Shown: positions 12,292-19,203 of the stretch, one piece after another
Numbering within the stretch: position 1 is the stretch's first letter
Layout of the letters: every line of letters begins with the position of its first letter
Origin: a virus
Virus record (IMG/VR): IMGVR_UViG_3300025112_003145
Location: 1-22,265 of that record
Strand: one strand, 5' to 3'
Length of the DNA: 22,265 nt
Translations under genes and position numbers: made by a program
Notes under the pieces: generated by a model
Database searches by the model: none
What the model was told of the DNA's origin: nothing
Seen by the model: the letters and a program-made list of their open reading frames with translations, nothing else

Positions 12292-12718
12292 TCAACTTTC
12301 CGGCATCTTCTTCCTCAACGGGAACGCACTTCCCATCTTTCGCAACGTATCCTTCGTTGCAGTTAGGTGGATACCCAGCCTTCTTGTTCGCATTCGTATA
12401 AGATTCCGCTGCTTTGTTTAAAATGTGGTTTGCCCACTCATTTAAATCGTCTGACATAGTCTCACCTTTTACTCGCTTAACAAAGATTAAAGTTCTACCA
12501 TTTTTTCTATGCCCTCCCCTCCTTTTGAAGTGGAAAAGCTCGCCAGTTTTAGGGTCTTCATATAAGAAAATCGCAGAAGATTTTCCTTTATTTTCCCACT
12601 TGCTGTTACAAAAAGCAACTCTTTGTTTAGAATCTGGAAAATCCCTTTTAGCCTCTTCGCTAGACATGCATCTAGAGATATAATTTTTCTTCTCTTCGTC
12701 TTTACGTGGCGATGGCAT
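12281..12718 (-). CDS. Phage protein with 'CMS..EFPD..QR.AFC.S.W' motif; C-terminus altered by insertion
   Basis: A 145-aa protein. The N-terminus (MPSPRKDEEKKNYISRCMSS, then EEAKRDFPDSKQRVAFCNSKW) carries a short cysteine motif found in many phage proteins, often near capsid-assembly or protease domains; its function is not established. A basic middle (about 50-85: GELFHFKRRGGHRKNGRTLI) is followed by helix and by a small PPNCNEGYVAKDGKCVPV segment. The chain ends EEEDAGK-LNET, where the last four codons come from the WavE-gene flank. The ATG at 12718 follows AAGGG by about 7 nt. The protein is probably a C-terminal truncation of a longer ancestor continuing at 11450-11380. Confidence 0.75.
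   Translation of the reverse strand: MPSPRKDEEKKNYISRCMSSEEAKRDFPDSKQRVAFCNSKWENKGKSSAIFLYEDPKTGELFHFKRRGGHRKNGRTLIFVKRVKGETMSDDLNEWANHILNKAAESYTNANKKAGYPPNCNEGYVAKDGKCVPVEEEDAGKLNET
12297..12313. repeat. 17-nt direct repeat, copy upstream of the WavE-like gene
   Basis: TTTCCGGCATCTTCTTC, identical to 11452-11468. In the 12281-12718 frame it codes for EEDAGK. Confidence 0.9.
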
Positions 12719-12728
12719 TTTAGAACCC

Positions 12729-13577
12729 TTATTTTTTGTGCCCGATTATAAGATAGTTGAAATCGACCATTTTGGGAAATTCCTCATGTATTTCAATTTC
12801 AAAATCATCTGTAAGCATATCGTGAAAATCGCTTAGTCTTTTTGCTGGCCATTTGTGGGGCACGGGATTCATCATAAGATAGATAGATTTTGATTTTTGT
12901 ATATATCGTTTATAGTATTGAGATATCCCTTTGTTATCAAGTTCCGCAATGCAAAACTCGCTAATCGTCAAATCAAAATCTTCTGTTTCGCCAGAATTGG
13001 TTTCTACATTCAAAGCTGTCAGGTACTTTTTAGACAGGGCCACCACATTATCTAAGTCAACCAACTCATAAGATTTAATATCGTAGAACGAAGACAGAAC
13101 AAAACAAAGTCCACCATATCCTACACCAATTTCGACTACATTTTTGTTATTTAATCCACCAAAATACTTTTCGATATCACACAGCGTATTTATCCTGTGC
13201 ATCGTATCTGAAGAAATCATTCCGTACTTTTTTGAATCCCATAAACCGGGGTTTCCTATGGTATCATTCTTTTTGAATATGTCTATACTTTCTATTGCTT
13301 GTGGGAATTCTTTTTCTGCTCTTTCTAACCATTTCTTAGCTTGAAGTTCATTGCACATCCCCACTATGCTGTTATATTTTGGCTCACTCTTAAAGTTCTG
13401 AAAAGTAGACTCGTTATTAATGGCATCATCAACAATATCTGAATAATCATTTACTACTATTCTATTAACATCCCATTGTTTAAACTTATCTTTTGGTCTC
13501 TCAAATCCTTCATTTGAAAAAATGAGCATATCTCCTTCTTGACTGGCAAGATATTTATGAATATTTACTCTAGACAT
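12729..13577 (-). CDS. SAM-dependent sugar O-methyltransferase-like protein
   Basis: A 282-aa protein with SAM-binding motif I NVVEIGVGYGGLCFVL (146-161, EIGxGxGG), an acidic residue after strand two (YELVDLDNV, about 170-178) and FDLTISEFCIAEL (about 199-211) as motif-IV-like strand. The long N-terminal part (residues 1-140) with GNPGLWDSKKYG resembles the 'putative sugar O-methyltransferase' family (TIGR04371 type). It would methylate a sugar hydroxyl in the glycan made by the neighbouring transferases. The start overlaps the GT4 stop by 8 nt. Substrate unknown. Confidence 0.8.
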   Translation of the reverse strand: MSRVNIHKYLASQEGDMLIFSNEGFERPKDKFKQWDVNRIVVNDYSDIVDDAINNESTFQNFKSEPKYNSIVGMCNELQAKKWLERAEKEFPQAIESIDIFKKNDTIGNPGLWDSKKYGMISSDTMHRINTLCDIEKYFGGLNNKNVVEIGVGYGGLCFVLSSFYDIKSYELVDLDNVVALSKKYLTALNVETNSGETEDFDLTISEFCIAELDNKGISQYYKRYIQKSKSIYLMMNPVPHKWPAKRLSDFHDMLTDDFEIEIHEEFPKMVDFNYLIIGHKK

Positions 13578-14643
13578 ATTCGATGCTCATAATTTGTTTT
13601 GCTGAGTTCTCCCAAGAAAATCTTTGGGCTGTTTCTATCCCGCTGGTATTCTCTTCCAAATGACCGCCCTGTTTTAGCGCGTGAATATCCCGCATATAAG
13701 CGGCGATTAAATCGATTTGTTTATCGCCAATATGCGCCCACTCTCCCTGCCCGGTAAACCACTTCCCGTCATTGGCCTCTTCAAGAGTGTCTGTTTTTAT
13801 CAGCATGCAATTATCGTCGTCACAAAACTCTGTATGGCCAGAATAGTCTGTGGCTATAACGTGCTTTCCGCAAGCCATCATCTCTAGAAGCTCTAAGTTC
13901 CACCCTTCTGCTCTGACTGGAAAAACCCCGCAATCAGCAGACTGCATAATATCCGCAACAGAAGTTTGGCTTTTCTGTTTTGGAATTATCTTAACATTGC
14001 TTCCCATCTTCGAGGTTTTGTATTTTCTCTCCCAGTCATAGTTTTCCTGCTGGCTATAGAAGGGGTTGGCACACATCATCCAAAGCTCAACATCGTCGTC
14101 TGGCTCAAAAGCCCTGTCGAAAGCCTCGCAGAGAATATCGTGTCCCTTTCTTATTTCCCATTTACCACAGTTAAAAAAGACGGTTTCTTTTCTTAGTCCA
14201 ACTTGGGGAGAAAATATAGTTGAATCAACGCCTAGCGGAATAACGTGTACATTGTCGGGATTTATTGTTATATTTTCTACAACAATATTTTTAGCCCATT
14301 TAGAGCAAACAAACAATTTATCTACATTAGAAAGATGATAAGATTCTTTCTCGTTAAATTTGTTCAACTCAAATATAGGAAAGCCTATTTTGGGTCCACG
14401 ACCAACAAATTGTGACATATCGTCTTGATGCCAAATTCTAATACATGGCGCATCAAAATCCGGCATATCGGCACGATGGAAGCATGTAGTCAAAAGCTCG
14501 TGGTCTTGTTCGTTAGGCCATTCTGGCCTTCCCATAGCCCACAGGGAGACTAAGTTCTCCAGTTCTGATAGAGCCTTGACTATATTGCCACCGGCAACGC
14601 CATATCCTAACTGATTTATCGGAGATATAATATTGAAATTCAT
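13570..14643 (-). CDS. GT4-family glycosyltransferase (GT-B fold)
   Basis: A 357-aa retaining glycosyltransferase. The N-terminal Rossmann domain has a Gly-rich acceptor loop (QLGYGVAGGN, 11-20). The C-terminal domain shows FFNCGKWEIRKGHDIL (156-171, the GT4 phosphate-binding Arg/Lys), SADCGVFPVRAEGWNLELLE (235-254) and MMACGKHVIATDYSGHTEF, with E246 and E254 as the EX7E motif. No signal peptide or membrane segment, so cytoplasmic. It is coupled to the upstream exostosin-like gene by an ATGA overlap, with a GGAGG site in the end of that gene. Donor and acceptor cannot be read from sequence. Confidence 0.9.
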   Translation of the reverse strand: MNFNIISPINQLGYGVAGGNIVKALSELENLVSLWAMGRPEWPNEQDHELLTTCFHRADMPDFDAPCIRIWHQDDMSQFVGRGPKIGFPIFELNKFNEKESYHLSNVDKLFVCSKWAKNIVVENITINPDNVHVIPLGVDSTIFSPQVGLRKETVFFNCGKWEIRKGHDILCEAFDRAFEPDDDVELWMMCANPFYSQQENYDWERKYKTSKMGSNVKIIPKQKSQTSVADIMQSADCGVFPVRAEGWNLELLEMMACGKHVIATDYSGHTEFCDDDNCMLIKTDTLEEANDGKWFTGQGEWAHIGDKQIDLIAAYMRDIHALKQGGHLEENTSGIETAQRFSWENSAKQIMSIEYV

Positions 14644-15617
14644 ACCGCAGCCGCCTCCACAACGTTAGAATTTATTAACCCTTTCCAATAAGAAAGTTTG
14701 GCTTTATCAAAATTAAACAGTTCTTCTTTGGAAAAATATGTCTCGTACTGTTCCTTGAGAAGACCGGGGGTTACGTCATGCCACTGGTTAACTACAAGCA
14801 TAGGAAGCCCTGAAAAATATCTCACAAGAGGGCAGTCTCTAACTATGGGTATTGAGCCTAGATACAAGGTTTCCCAAAATCGATAAGTATCAACGCCATT
14901 CCCCTGCGGACAGAAAACATAAACATGTTGTGCGATTTCATCTAAAAATTCTTCAACCTCAAGCTCTGGAGTTTCTCTAACCGTTGTCCAAGGAAGTTCT
15001 CTGGCGATAAATTGTGATTTAAGCCTCCACCGTTCGTCTGTGTAGTTTTGCCAATTAATATACGCAAGGTTTTCCTTGTCTTCAAAGTCATACCTCTTGA
15101 TAGTCGGTATAATTTCGGAAGCGCCTTGATTAACACCGAAAGGCAACCCTACAATGTTGTCTTCCTGCACCATCGTGTTTGATAGATACCATTTCTTAAT
15201 ATTGCTCGGTATGCTCGACATGGTTTCTGATGTAAAAGTATCTATTTTTATGGAATACTTATGTCGTATGTCGCACACCTCTGGCCTACAGCGAGGAGGA
15301 ATTGTTAAAAATGAATAGCCAGCTTCTTGCCATCGGCCTAGCTGATTGTGCAGGGAGGGAAAATGCTTGATTATGTCAATCGACACCGGATGCTCTTCCT
15401 GTAAAGCAAGCCCAAAGTCGCTAAACCCGCTAACAACCACGTATTCCTTATCTGTTTTTTTGCACTTCTCAAAAAATTCAGGTATCCATTCCATGTTGCA
15501 GTACACGATTCCTGCGGGTGGAATGTCCTCCTCGCCTGTATAAGCTACTTCGTAGTTCACATCGAACATATCCATCCAAGACTTGACTTCTATGATATCT
15601 TCTCTTGTTACCTGCAT
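14640..15617 (-). CDS. Exostosin/GT47-like glycosyltransferase
   Basis: A 325-aa protein from the ATG at 15617, chosen because GAGGAA lies just upstream; an in-frame GTG at 15644 would add nine residues. The C-terminal part has HVYVFCPQGNGVDTYRFWE (231-249) followed by TLYLGSIPIVRD, the 'P.G...d..R.wE.l..GsiPiv' donor-site motif of exostosin-type transferases. The N-terminal half (1-150) is variable, as usual. No membrane segment. It heads a three-gene run (GT47-like, GT4, methyltransferase) with 4-8-nt overlaps, so it probably acts on the same glycan. Confidence 0.8.
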   Translation of the reverse strand: MQVTREDIIEVKSWMDMFDVNYEVAYTGEEDIPPAGIVYCNMEWIPEFFEKCKKTDKEYVVVSGFSDFGLALQEEHPVSIDIIKHFPSLHNQLGRWQEAGYSFLTIPPRCRPEVCDIRHKYSIKIDTFTSETMSSIPSNIKKWYLSNTMVQEDNIVGLPFGVNQGASEIIPTIKRYDFEDKENLAYINWQNYTDERWRLKSQFIARELPWTTVRETPELEVEEFLDEIAQHVYVFCPQGNGVDTYRFWETLYLGSIPIVRDCPLVRYFSGLPMLVVNQWHDVTPGLLKEQYETYFSKEELFNFDKAKLSYWKGLINSNVVEAAAV

Positions 15618-15653
15618 GATTCCTCGCCTTTTTGTGTGGAACACCTTTGTAGT

Positions 15654-15659
15654 ATTATA
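15654..15659 (-). promoter_or_regulatory. Possible -10 box upstream of the glycan genes
   Basis: A perfect TATAAT on the minus strand (GGGTATAATACTACAAAGG) overlaps the stop codon of the previous gene and lies about 37 nt before the ATG at 15617. The nearest TTGAAC is only 13 nt upstream, too close for a normal -35, and GCTTTT at 17 nt is weak. A phage-factor promoter is possible. Confidence 0.35.
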
Positions 15660-16128
15660 CCCTGCCCGTTCTGTTCAAAAGCTTCTTTACGGGCTTCAAA
15701 AAATAATGTCCGATGAATCCTCCAATTCTATTCATTCCCAGAGAAGTTCTAAGTTTGTTTTCTAGTCTGGTTAGCGGACATATTTCTCTAGTGAAAGTAA
15801 CTGTTAATATAAAGCTGTTTAGGGGCATCCATATCCATAAATCGTATAGGAATGGCAGAATAAAGAAGGCCGCAATATTGACCAGTATCACAAAGGCATG
15901 GAACCCAATTAGAAGATAAAGCAGCACCTTCTTCACGTCATCTATTCTTTTTGGTTTCTTGCTGTATAAAGCTTTAAGCATTTCTAGACTGACTTTAAGT
16001 GAGTCGTTGTCAGTCTTCTGCCCAATCTCTTGTTCTAATCTCGCTGTAAGTTCTCTGGCTTGTTCTTCATCTAAATATTCGTCTAGTATTTCAACTATAC
16101 TAAAAGCTTCTTGCTGACTAGTGGGCAT
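15655..16128 (-). CDS. DUF2784-like membrane protein
   Basis: A 157-aa protein with an acidic helical N-terminus (1-60, IVEILDEYLDEEQARELTAR) and a hydrophobic region (about 66-113) forming two or three helices: KVLLYLLIGFHAFVILVNI, AAFFILPFLYDLWIWMPL and NSFILTVTF. It ends with REICPLTRLENKLRTSLG and GGFIGHYFLKPVKK, a pattern close to the CPLT-LE-LR...FI.HY signature of DUF2784 membrane proteins, whose role is unknown. GGAGG lies 5 nt before the ATG. The N-terminal extension is not typical of that family. Confidence 0.7.
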   Translation of the reverse strand: MPTSQQEAFSIVEILDEYLDEEQARELTARLEQEIGQKTDNDSLKVSLEMLKALYSKKPKRIDDVKKVLLYLLIGFHAFVILVNIAAFFILPFLYDLWIWMPLNSFILTVTFTREICPLTRLENKLRTSLGMNRIGGFIGHYFLKPVKKLLNRTGRV

Positions 16129-16144
16129 GATTGCCTCCGATTAA

Positions 16145-16378
16145 TTAACGTACTTTTATAATCTCAGAGTCCGTTTCAATCCAGCATCTAACACTGCCGG
16201 GTTCCGTCGTTTCTATCGGTGATTCCTTGTCGTAAATTATCTCACACGGACCATTAATTTTTATACGGTGGGCTTTAAATTTTGTTTCCCCGTCTTCTTG
16301 ATTAACGATAACCGGTTTGTTTTCATTAAAGTTTTGATTAGCAGCAACCGTTGCTCGGCAGATAAACACCTTATTCAC
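16145..16378 (-). CDS. Hypothetical protein, 77 aa, GTG start
   Basis: Starts with GTG at 16378 (MNKVFICRATVAANQNFNEN), supported by GGAGGG 7 nt upstream and an 8-nt overlap with the dehydrogenase stop. The composition suggests a small all-beta protein (KAHRIKINGPCEIIYDKE, VRCWIETDSEIIKV). No family recognised. Confidence 0.65.
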   Translation of the reverse strand: MNKVFICRATVAANQNFNENKPVIVNQEDGETKFKAHRIKINGPCEIIYDKESPIETTEPGSVRCWIETDSEIIKVR

Positions 16379-17213
16379 TTACAGCCCTCCCCTTAAGTTC
16401 TTCCCAGTCTTTTCCGGGCCTAGACATCAGGTTGGTGTTCCAAGCGCCCTCTATAGTATTAGCTTTTATACAAAGCGTTTGAGCTAGATGCATTAGGGCG
16501 TTTATATCTTTAGGAAAACAGCTTCCCCCAAACCCATAGTGGCCATCCGGGCCGGGAACAGCCCAGTGGCTTTGGCCGAGCCTTTCGTCATATAGCGAGT
16601 ATTCAACCACCTTGTCGTAGTCTACATTTAAGCTTTCGCATATATTGTATATCTCATTTGCAAAAGATACCTTAACGGCCAAGAAGGAGTTGGTTAAATA
16701 TTTCACCATTTCAGCTACAGTGGAATCTGTTTTTATTATATCTGCGCCGGGAAATATCCGCGAATAGAACTGCTTCAGCCTAGTTGTCGCTGGTCGGGGG
16801 CCGCCGAGAATAACTCTTTTAGTCCGCTCAAAGTCATCTTCAGCGTTTCTTTCTAAAAGGAACTCGGGATTGAAAACAATTTGAGAATCCTGACAAAGAG
16901 TTTGAAGGGTTTTTGTTGTGTTGGGTGGCACGGTAGACTTTATTACCACAATATTTTTTCTACCCGTGCTGCAAGCTTCCTGAACAACATCCTTGACTAT
17001 TGATACGTCACAAGAGCCATCTTGTTTCATAGGTGTTGGAACACAAACAAAAATTAGCTCACACACTCTGGATAAATTCTCTATGTTTTTGTGTGTGGAT
17101 AAATTTGTATGCGCTTTATCGTAAGTGTATACTTTGTAGTATTTGGAAAATACGTGTTTTAGAGCGCCGCCCACGAACCCCTGACCTATTATCCCAACGC
17201 TTTGAATTTTCAT
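16371..17213 (-). CDS. UDP-glucose/GDP-mannose dehydrogenase-like protein lacking the C-terminal domain
   Basis: A 280-aa protein from the ATG at 17213, which overlaps the aminotransferase stop by 4 nt (ATGA). Oxidises the C6 hydroxyl of a nucleotide sugar to the uronic acid with two NAD. NAD-binding motif GIIGQGFVGGAL (8-18), VPTPMKQDGSCD (58-69), KSTVPPNTT (92-100), NPEFLLERNAEDDF (115-128), KYLTNSFLAVKVSFANEI (171-188, K171 and N175) and the catalytic GFGGSCFPKD (227-236, C232) are all present. The chain ends about 44 residues after C232, so the C-terminal UDP-binding domain of normal 390-450-aa enzymes is missing. Activity may need a partner, or the protein may act on another substrate. 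It could feed the glycan genes that follow. Confidence 0.88.
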   Translation of the reverse strand: MKIQSVGIIGQGFVGGALKHVFSKYYKVYTYDKAHTNLSTHKNIENLSRVCELIFVCVPTPMKQDGSCDVSIVKDVVQEACSTGRKNIVVIKSTVPPNTTKTLQTLCQDSQIVFNPEFLLERNAEDDFERTKRVILGGPRPATTRLKQFYSRIFPGADIIKTDSTVAEMVKYLTNSFLAVKVSFANEIYNICESLNVDYDKVVEYSLYDERLGQSHWAVPGPDGHYGFGGSCFPKDINALMHLAQTLCIKANTIEGAWNTNLMSRPGKDWEELKGRAVSE

Positions 17214-18418
17214 AATTTTTCCAAGGCCCCTCGTACATACCGACATGCCGCATCTGCATCTTCCTTAGAAAATGTCAGGGATGGCCTAAGCCTAATCGAA
17301 CGGCTACCACACTTAAGAACTATCATATTTTCTTGTAGTAATTCCACCATCCTGTCACGAAGCTCTGAACTCGGTAAATCAAATGCTATCATTAGCCCCC
17401 TACCTCTTACATTATCTATTCCTTTCATGGTTCTCAGACGCCATAAAAGGTGTCTACCGACATTTTCTGCGTTTTCAACCAGCCCCTCCCTTTGAATGGC
17501 ATCAACTATATAGACCAAGCGAACCATATCAACAATATTGCCGCCCCATGTAGAATTAATCCTACCGCTAGTGTTGAAGACATTGTCTTTTACCTCGTCG
17601 ATTCTATCGGTAGAGCAGAAACCGCATACCTGAGTCTTTTTACCAAAGCACAACATGTCGGGAACAACGCCAAAATGTTCGTAGGCCCACATCTTTCCGG
17701 TTAAGCCCATTCCGGTTTGAACCTCGTCAAATATCAGAAGGCAATCGTTTTCATCGGCTATGCGTCTTAGATTTTTGAAGAACACTGGCGGGAAATGTCT
17801 GTCGCCACCTTCACCCTGTATGGGTTCAACTATGATTGCGGCTACTTCGCTGTGGATACGTTTCTCTATCTCTTCCCAGTTAGGTTCTACCGTTGTCCAT
17901 CTAAACTTTGGGAAAAGAGCGGTTTTTTCTGGCGTCGTATTAGTTAGAGATAGGGTGTATCCTGTTCGTCCGTGAAAAGCGTTCTTTAAATGAAAGACAT
18001 CTAGATTGTTAATGTCTACTGTGTGGCTATACCCCAGCTTCTTAGCTTTCCAGTCAAAGGCAGCCTTTAAAGCATTCTCAACACCAAGAGCGCCGCCATC
18101 TATAAAAAAGTAGTGCTTAAAATCGGGGGTAATCTCAGAGAACTTTTCTACAAAATCTGCATATTCCTCTGAGTACATATCGCTATTAGCCAGTTTTACC
18201 CTGCCAGCAACGCCCATTTCTGCTTGGGCTTTAATCAGCGCTGAATGCTTCCAGCCAAGAGGCTGGCTTGCAAATTGTGAATAGCAGTCTAGATACCTCT
18301 TGTCCGTATTTAAATCGACCACATAAGAGCCAAAACTACGTGTTTGGTCTACGACTATATGAAAGCCGTCAACCAATATGTTTTCTCTTAACGTTTCTAT
18401 AACTTGAGAGTCAGGCAT
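17210..18418 (-). CDS. lat: L-lysine 6-aminotransferase (class III PLP aminotransferase)
   Basis: A 402-aa enzyme that moves the epsilon-amino group of lysine to 2-oxoglutarate, giving 2-aminoadipate 6-semialdehyde (in equilibrium with piperideine-6-carboxylate) and glutamate. Match to the LAT family is close along the whole chain: DGFHIVVDQTRSFGSYVVD (17-35), FFIDGGALGVENALKAAFDW (104-123), AFHGRTGYTLSLTN (147-160), EPIQGEGGDRHF (198-209), FDEVQTGMGLTG (230-241, D231), CFGKKTQVCG (257-266, with K260 the likely PLP lysine), RINSTWGGN (286-294) and VRGRGLMIAFDLP. These separate it from ornithine or acetylornithine enzymes. GGGGGAG lies 7 nt before the ATG. Its neighbours are an aldehyde dehydrogenase and a guanidino-group enzyme. 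Confidence 0.9.
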   Translation of the reverse strand: MPDSQVIETLRENILVDGFHIVVDQTRSFGSYVVDLNTDKRYLDCYSQFASQPLGWKHSALIKAQAEMGVAGRVKLANSDMYSEEYADFVEKFSEITPDFKHYFFIDGGALGVENALKAAFDWKAKKLGYSHTVDINNLDVFHLKNAFHGRTGYTLSLTNTTPEKTALFPKFRWTTVEPNWEEIEKRIHSEVAAIIVEPIQGEGGDRHFPPVFFKNLRRIADENDCLLIFDEVQTGMGLTGKMWAYEHFGVVPDMLCFGKKTQVCGFCSTDRIDEVKDNVFNTSGRINSTWGGNIVDMVRLVYIVDAIQREGLVENAENVGRHLLWRLRTMKGIDNVRGRGLMIAFDLPSSELRDRMVELLQENMIVLKCGSRSIRLRPSLTFSKEDADAACRYVRGALEKL

Positions 18419-19203
18419 TTGGCTGCTCCCCCAGACTTTATGAATTCAGACAAGTCACACACCTCCTGTTTATATCCAGCAAAAGATAGGTGGCTATTCT
18501 CTGAAGGGGTTATAACTGAACCTTTTACGTTAATACTGTTGCAAATAAACTCATCGGCTTGGTCGTCGTGGACATTGAGAATATCAAGTCTGCCTCTATT
18601 GGTTCCAATTTTTATGAACTCGTCAATCATTATCATCTGAGAGTAGTCGGAAAACGCATCTTTAAAATAAACAACTCTATCATTCATCGGCATGAAGCAG
18701 GTGTCTAGGTGATAAAAATAGGGATTGATTAATTCACACGACACATAGTCAACGTTTAAAGTGTCCGCAATAATCTTATGCGCTGCTCGGTCGGTACGAA
18801 ACCCATAACCAAGAAAAAGGGTGTCGCCTAAAAACAAGGCGTCACCCTCTCCTTCAAAACAGATGCTTTCTGGAAGCTCAATTACTCTATAGTCACTTTT
18901 CAAAAACCATTCTTTGTATAGCTGTTTTTCTCCCCGTCTCTCCTTGTGTTTAAAATTGGATAGGACTACAGTTTTAGTTTTTTTATGTACGAGACCGGCG
19001 TTGGCCGTAAACACCATATCTGGAAAATGAGGGTGAGGCTCTATATAACGAAGCTTTGCCCCAGATTCTGTTAGCTTGTTGCAAAGATTTAACCACTGCT
19101 TGCTAGCTTTTTGGGGGTCTGCGCCATTATCTATGCGCATCCAAGAATTAATCTCATAGCTGATATCGAAATATCTTGGATTGCATACTAGAATCTCATT
19201 CAT
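18397..19203 (-). CDS. DDAH/arginine deiminase-like guanidino-modifying enzyme
   Basis: A 268-aa member of the amidinotransferase/dimethylargininase superfamily, which attacks a guanidino carbon with an active-site Cys. Visible: PDMVFTANAGLV (61-72), FEGEGDALFLGDTLFLGYGF (116-135), YHLDTCFMPM (164-173, catalytic H165) and GGAAKCLTLKL at the very end (258-268, catalytic C263). The length fits DDAH-like hydrolases (about 250-290 aa) rather than arginine deiminase (about 410 aa). It could release citrulline from an arginine derivative or act as an amidinotransferase; the substrate is not determinable. The 3' end overlaps the aminotransferase start by 22 nt, and the 5' end overlaps the aldehyde dehydrogenase by 8 nt. 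Confidence 0.85.
   Translation of the reverse strand: MNEILVCNPRYFDISYEINSWMRIDNGADPQKASKQWLNLCNKLTESGAKLRYIEPHPHFPDMVFTANAGLVHKKTKTVVLSNFKHKERRGEKQLYKEWFLKSDYRVIELPESICFEGEGDALFLGDTLFLGYGFRTDRAAHKIIADTLNVDYVSCELINPYFYHLDTCFMPMNDRVVYFKDAFSDYSQMIMIDEFIKIGTNRGRLDILNVHDDQADEFICNSINVKGSVITPSENSHLSFAGYKQEVCDLSEFIKSGGAAKCLTLKL

Noticed and set aside
11452-12313. Insertion sequence or integron cassette around the WavE gene
   Set aside because: No terminal inverted repeats, transposase, integrase or attC-like structure; only the 17-nt direct repeat is present, so it is described as a gene insertion of unknown mechanism.
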